A DNA stretch of 39,569 bases. Origin: DAOWGG01 sp965369815 (GTDB lineage Bacteria; Patescibacteriota; Gracilibacteria; UM-FILTER-43-11). The notes under the pieces were generated by a model, which was given only the letters and a program-made list of their open reading frames with translations, was not told the DNA's origin and ran no database searches. Positions 38,012 through 39,569 of the stretch are shown here, one piece after another. The stretch is from assembly GCA_965369815.1 (NCBI GenBank), contig CBDUQS010000006.1, forward strand, positions 1-39,569, in the 5' to 3' direction. Positions within the stretch are counted from its first letter, which is position 1, and the number at the start of each line of letters is the position of its first letter. Both the position numbers and the translations under genes were made by a program.

Positions 38012-39569
38012 ATGGATTATTTCAAAAGCCTAAAGGAAGTAAGAGCTTTAATTAAAAAAGCTGAAACGCCCGAGCTACAAGCTATCGCAAGACAAAAAAT
38101 TGCAAACTTATTAGCAAATCCAGAAATAAAAATGGAGGATTTTGCGAAACAAATTGGATTTAAAGTTGAAGAAGGCAGAAAAGGAGTTCGTACAATTCTT
38201 ATCTATCAGGAGTTAGAAAAAAAATTCCCACCACTAAGAATAAATATAGAGGAAAATGAAGACGCTCCTTCTCAACAAGTTAAATTTGTAAAAAGTCATG
38301 AGACATTCCTTCCTCCAGATAAACAGGATCCTCCAAACGGAGAAGGTGAATTTATTCCACCTAAAATATTTCCAAGAACGCAGCTCGCCATCAGCGTCCT
38401 CAAAGAGATGGGTATCGATTTAAAAAAATGTAAATTTCTGGAAGGCACCAATACCCCAGATATGATGAGAAATCTAAGCTATAGGGCCATTATTATTCCT
38501 GAAATAGACAGAGTAATCTTTGTTTGTGATGAAGAGGGAAACAACACCTTTGTAATTTATCAGGCCGACTGCACAGCATATTTTTATAATCTGAAAAAAA
38601 GTCAGCTAAAAGATTTGGGAAATCTGGTGATAGTTTTAAGATGGTGTGATGAAGAAGATTGGAAATTGAAACTAATGACCCTATTAGAGAAAAAGGAGAC
38701 AAAAAAAGATAGTGAAAAAATTGATAAACCAAACATCGAAAAAGCACCGAACGGATGGATGACTAATAAGGGACTAGCAAACAAGCTGGGGGTGGGCTTT
38801 AAGAAAATCAAAACAATATCTGAGAAATTCCGGAAAACCCATCTCGAATGGTTCGGGGAATACCGGGATATGGCTAACAAACCTGAAGAACATTATTCAC
38901 CTGAGCTTTGCGAAGCGATTCGGAAAGAAATAGAAAAAGTAAAACCTGCACCGGAAGGATGGATGACTAATAGGGGACTAGCAAACAAGCTGGGAGTGGG
39001 CTTTAGGAAAATCAAAACAATATCTGAGAAATTCAAGAAAAGTAACCCGAAATGGTTTATAAAATACCAGGATCAATCAAATCGACCCCAGAAACATTAT
39101 TCCCAAGAACTTTGCGAAGCGATTCGGAAAGAAATAGAAAAAGTAAGACCTGCACCGGAAGGATGGATGACGAATGAAGGTCTGACAAATAAATTGAGGG
39201 TGAGCTATCAATTAACAAGAAAAATTGCGGAAAAATTCCGAAAAGCCCATCCCGAATGGTTCTGGGAATACCGGGATATGACTAATAAACCTGAAGAACA
39301 TTATTCCCAAGAACTTTGCGAAGCGATTCGGAAAGAAATAGAAAAAGTAAAACCTGCACCGGAGGGATGGATGACAAAAAATGGATTATCAGAAAAATTA
39401 GGGGTGGGCAAAAGATTAACCAGAAAAATTGCGGAAAAATTCCGAAAAACCCATCCCGAATGGTTTAGGAAATATCGGGATAAATGCAATAGGCCAAATG
39501 AGCATTGTTCTCTGGAACTTTGCGAAGCGATTCGGAAAGAAATAGAAAAAGTAAAACCTGCACCGGAGG
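38012..39569 (+). CDS. Large protein with 68-residue HTH-like tandem repeats (partial)
   Basis: An open frame from ATG 38012 to the window end, 519 codons so far, with no stop; the gene continues outside. Residues 1-55 are helical, and about 60-130 are acidic and Pro-rich. Residues about 128-235 form an unrecognised alpha/beta domain (SYRAIIIPEIDRVIFVCDEE, FVIYQADCTAYFYNLKK). From residue 245 come four complete 68-residue repeats and the start of a fifth. Each opens with PEGWMTNKGLANKLGVG, continues ISEKFRKTHPEWF and YRD, and closes with HYSxELCEAIRKEIEKVKP. The GLANKLGVG-xxxI pattern suggests a helix-turn-helix, so DNA binding is plausible but unproven. No signal peptide. Confidence 0.85.
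   Translation, partial: MDYFKSLKEVRALIKKAETPELQAIARQKIANLLANPEIKMEDFAKQIGFKVEEGRKGVRTILIYQELEKKFPPLRINIEENEDAPSQQVKFVKSHETFLPPDKQDPPNGEGEFIPPKIFPRTQLAISVLKEMGIDLKKCKFLEGTNTPDMMRNLSYRAIIIPEIDRVIFVCDEEGNNTFVIYQADCTAYFYNLKKSQLKDLGNLVIVLRWCDEEDWKLKLMTLLEKKETKKDSEKIDKPNIEKAPNGWMTNKGLANKLGVGFKKIKTISEKFRKTHLEWFGEYRDMANKPEEHYSPELCEAIRKEIEKVKPAPEGWMTNRGLANKLGVGFRKIKTISEKFKKSNPKWFIKYQDQSNRPQKHYSQELCEAIRKEIEKVRPAPEGWMTNEGLTNKLRVSYQLTRKIAEKFRKAHPEWFWEYRDMTNKPEEHYSQELCEAIRKEIEKVKPAPEGWMTKNGLSEKLGVGKRLTRKIAEKFRKTHPEWFRKYRDKCNRPNEHCSLELCEAIRKEIEKVKPAPE
38744..39569 (+). repeat. 204-bp in-frame tandem repeats
   Basis: Units begin at 38744, 38948, 39152, 39356 and 39560, an exact 204-bp period over four full copies and the start of a fifth. 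The stretch encoding CEAIRKEIEKV is nearly identical in DNA between copies 1-4, whereas the first third of the unit varies more. This indicates recent duplication or gene conversion. The array continues past the window. Confidence 0.9.

Noticed and set aside
38744..39569. CRISPR array
   Set aside because: The 204-bp units are in frame, contiguous and protein-coding, with no spacers; no cas genes are present.

Overview
The window looks like a chromosomal segment of a small-genome, AT-rich bacterium of the Candidate Phyla Radiation (Patescibacteria). A Peregrinibacteria-like lineage is my best guess; this is inferred from gene content and no search was run. Supporting signs are densely packed genes, almost no Shine-Dalgarno sequences, many small lineage-type hypothetical proteins, a VirD4/TraG-like ATPase with no other secretion genes nearby, an L31 with a charged tail, and near-absence of TGA stop codons (1 of 44 stops I checked). 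The single TGA stop, in an ATGA gene overlap, argues for the standard code.

Layout. 0-0.7 kb: tRNA-Val and tRNA-Glu with hairpin-rich trailers. 0.7-2.9 kb: a minus-strand oxidative-stress and iron operon (Fur/PerR regulator, AhpC-type peroxiredoxin, Mn-type superoxide dismutase, ferritin) under an overlapping pair of Fur boxes. 3.3-6.3 kb: an accessory cassette with a tyrosine-recombinase remnant, a TrmB-family regulator, a small ORF, a methyltransferase and inositol-3-phosphate synthase, driven from back-to-back promoters with a 10-bp inverted repeat. 6.4-14.7 kb: RNase HII, an O-antigen-type flippase, an exported zinc protease, N-formylglutamate amidohydrolase, acylphosphatase, a DUF1361 membrane protein, GlmS and RfbB; several of these belong to cell-surface polysaccharide supply. 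14.8-19.2 kb: hypothetical genes, a TyrA-PheA fusion with an upstream stand-alone prephenate-dehydratase-like paralog, and an SMR transporter. 19.3-27.7 kb: the TraG/VirD4-like ATPase, a glycosyltransferase, L31, a calcium-repeat/PKD surface protein and GyrA. 27.8-33.6 kb: uracil-DNA glycosylase, an ArsP-type permease, tRNA-Ser, a lipoprotein, a candidate structured RNA, a YgjP-type peptidase and another methyltransferase. 33.6-37.7 kb: a four-helix-bundle (S23-type) gene enclosed by 34-bp inverted repeats, then folate genes folK, folE, a COG0720 pterin enzyme and folP, interleaved with small unknown genes. 37.8 kb to the end: a structured leader ending in a terminator directly before a long open gene that runs off the window and carries 204-bp in-frame tandem repeats.

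How the genes fit together. The Fur operon couples peroxide and superoxide removal to iron storage. FolE, the COG0720 enzyme (bearing a CExxHGH motif that could replace FolB), FolK and FolP form a nearly complete pterin branch of folate synthesis. GlmS, RfbB, the flippase and the glycosyltransferase point to a surface glycan. The candidates for undescribed biology are the terminal repeat protein with its attenuator-like leader, the inverted-repeat-bounded S23 unit, the pseudoknotted RNA at 31.2 kb, the repeated tRNA trailers and the TrmB/inositol cassette.
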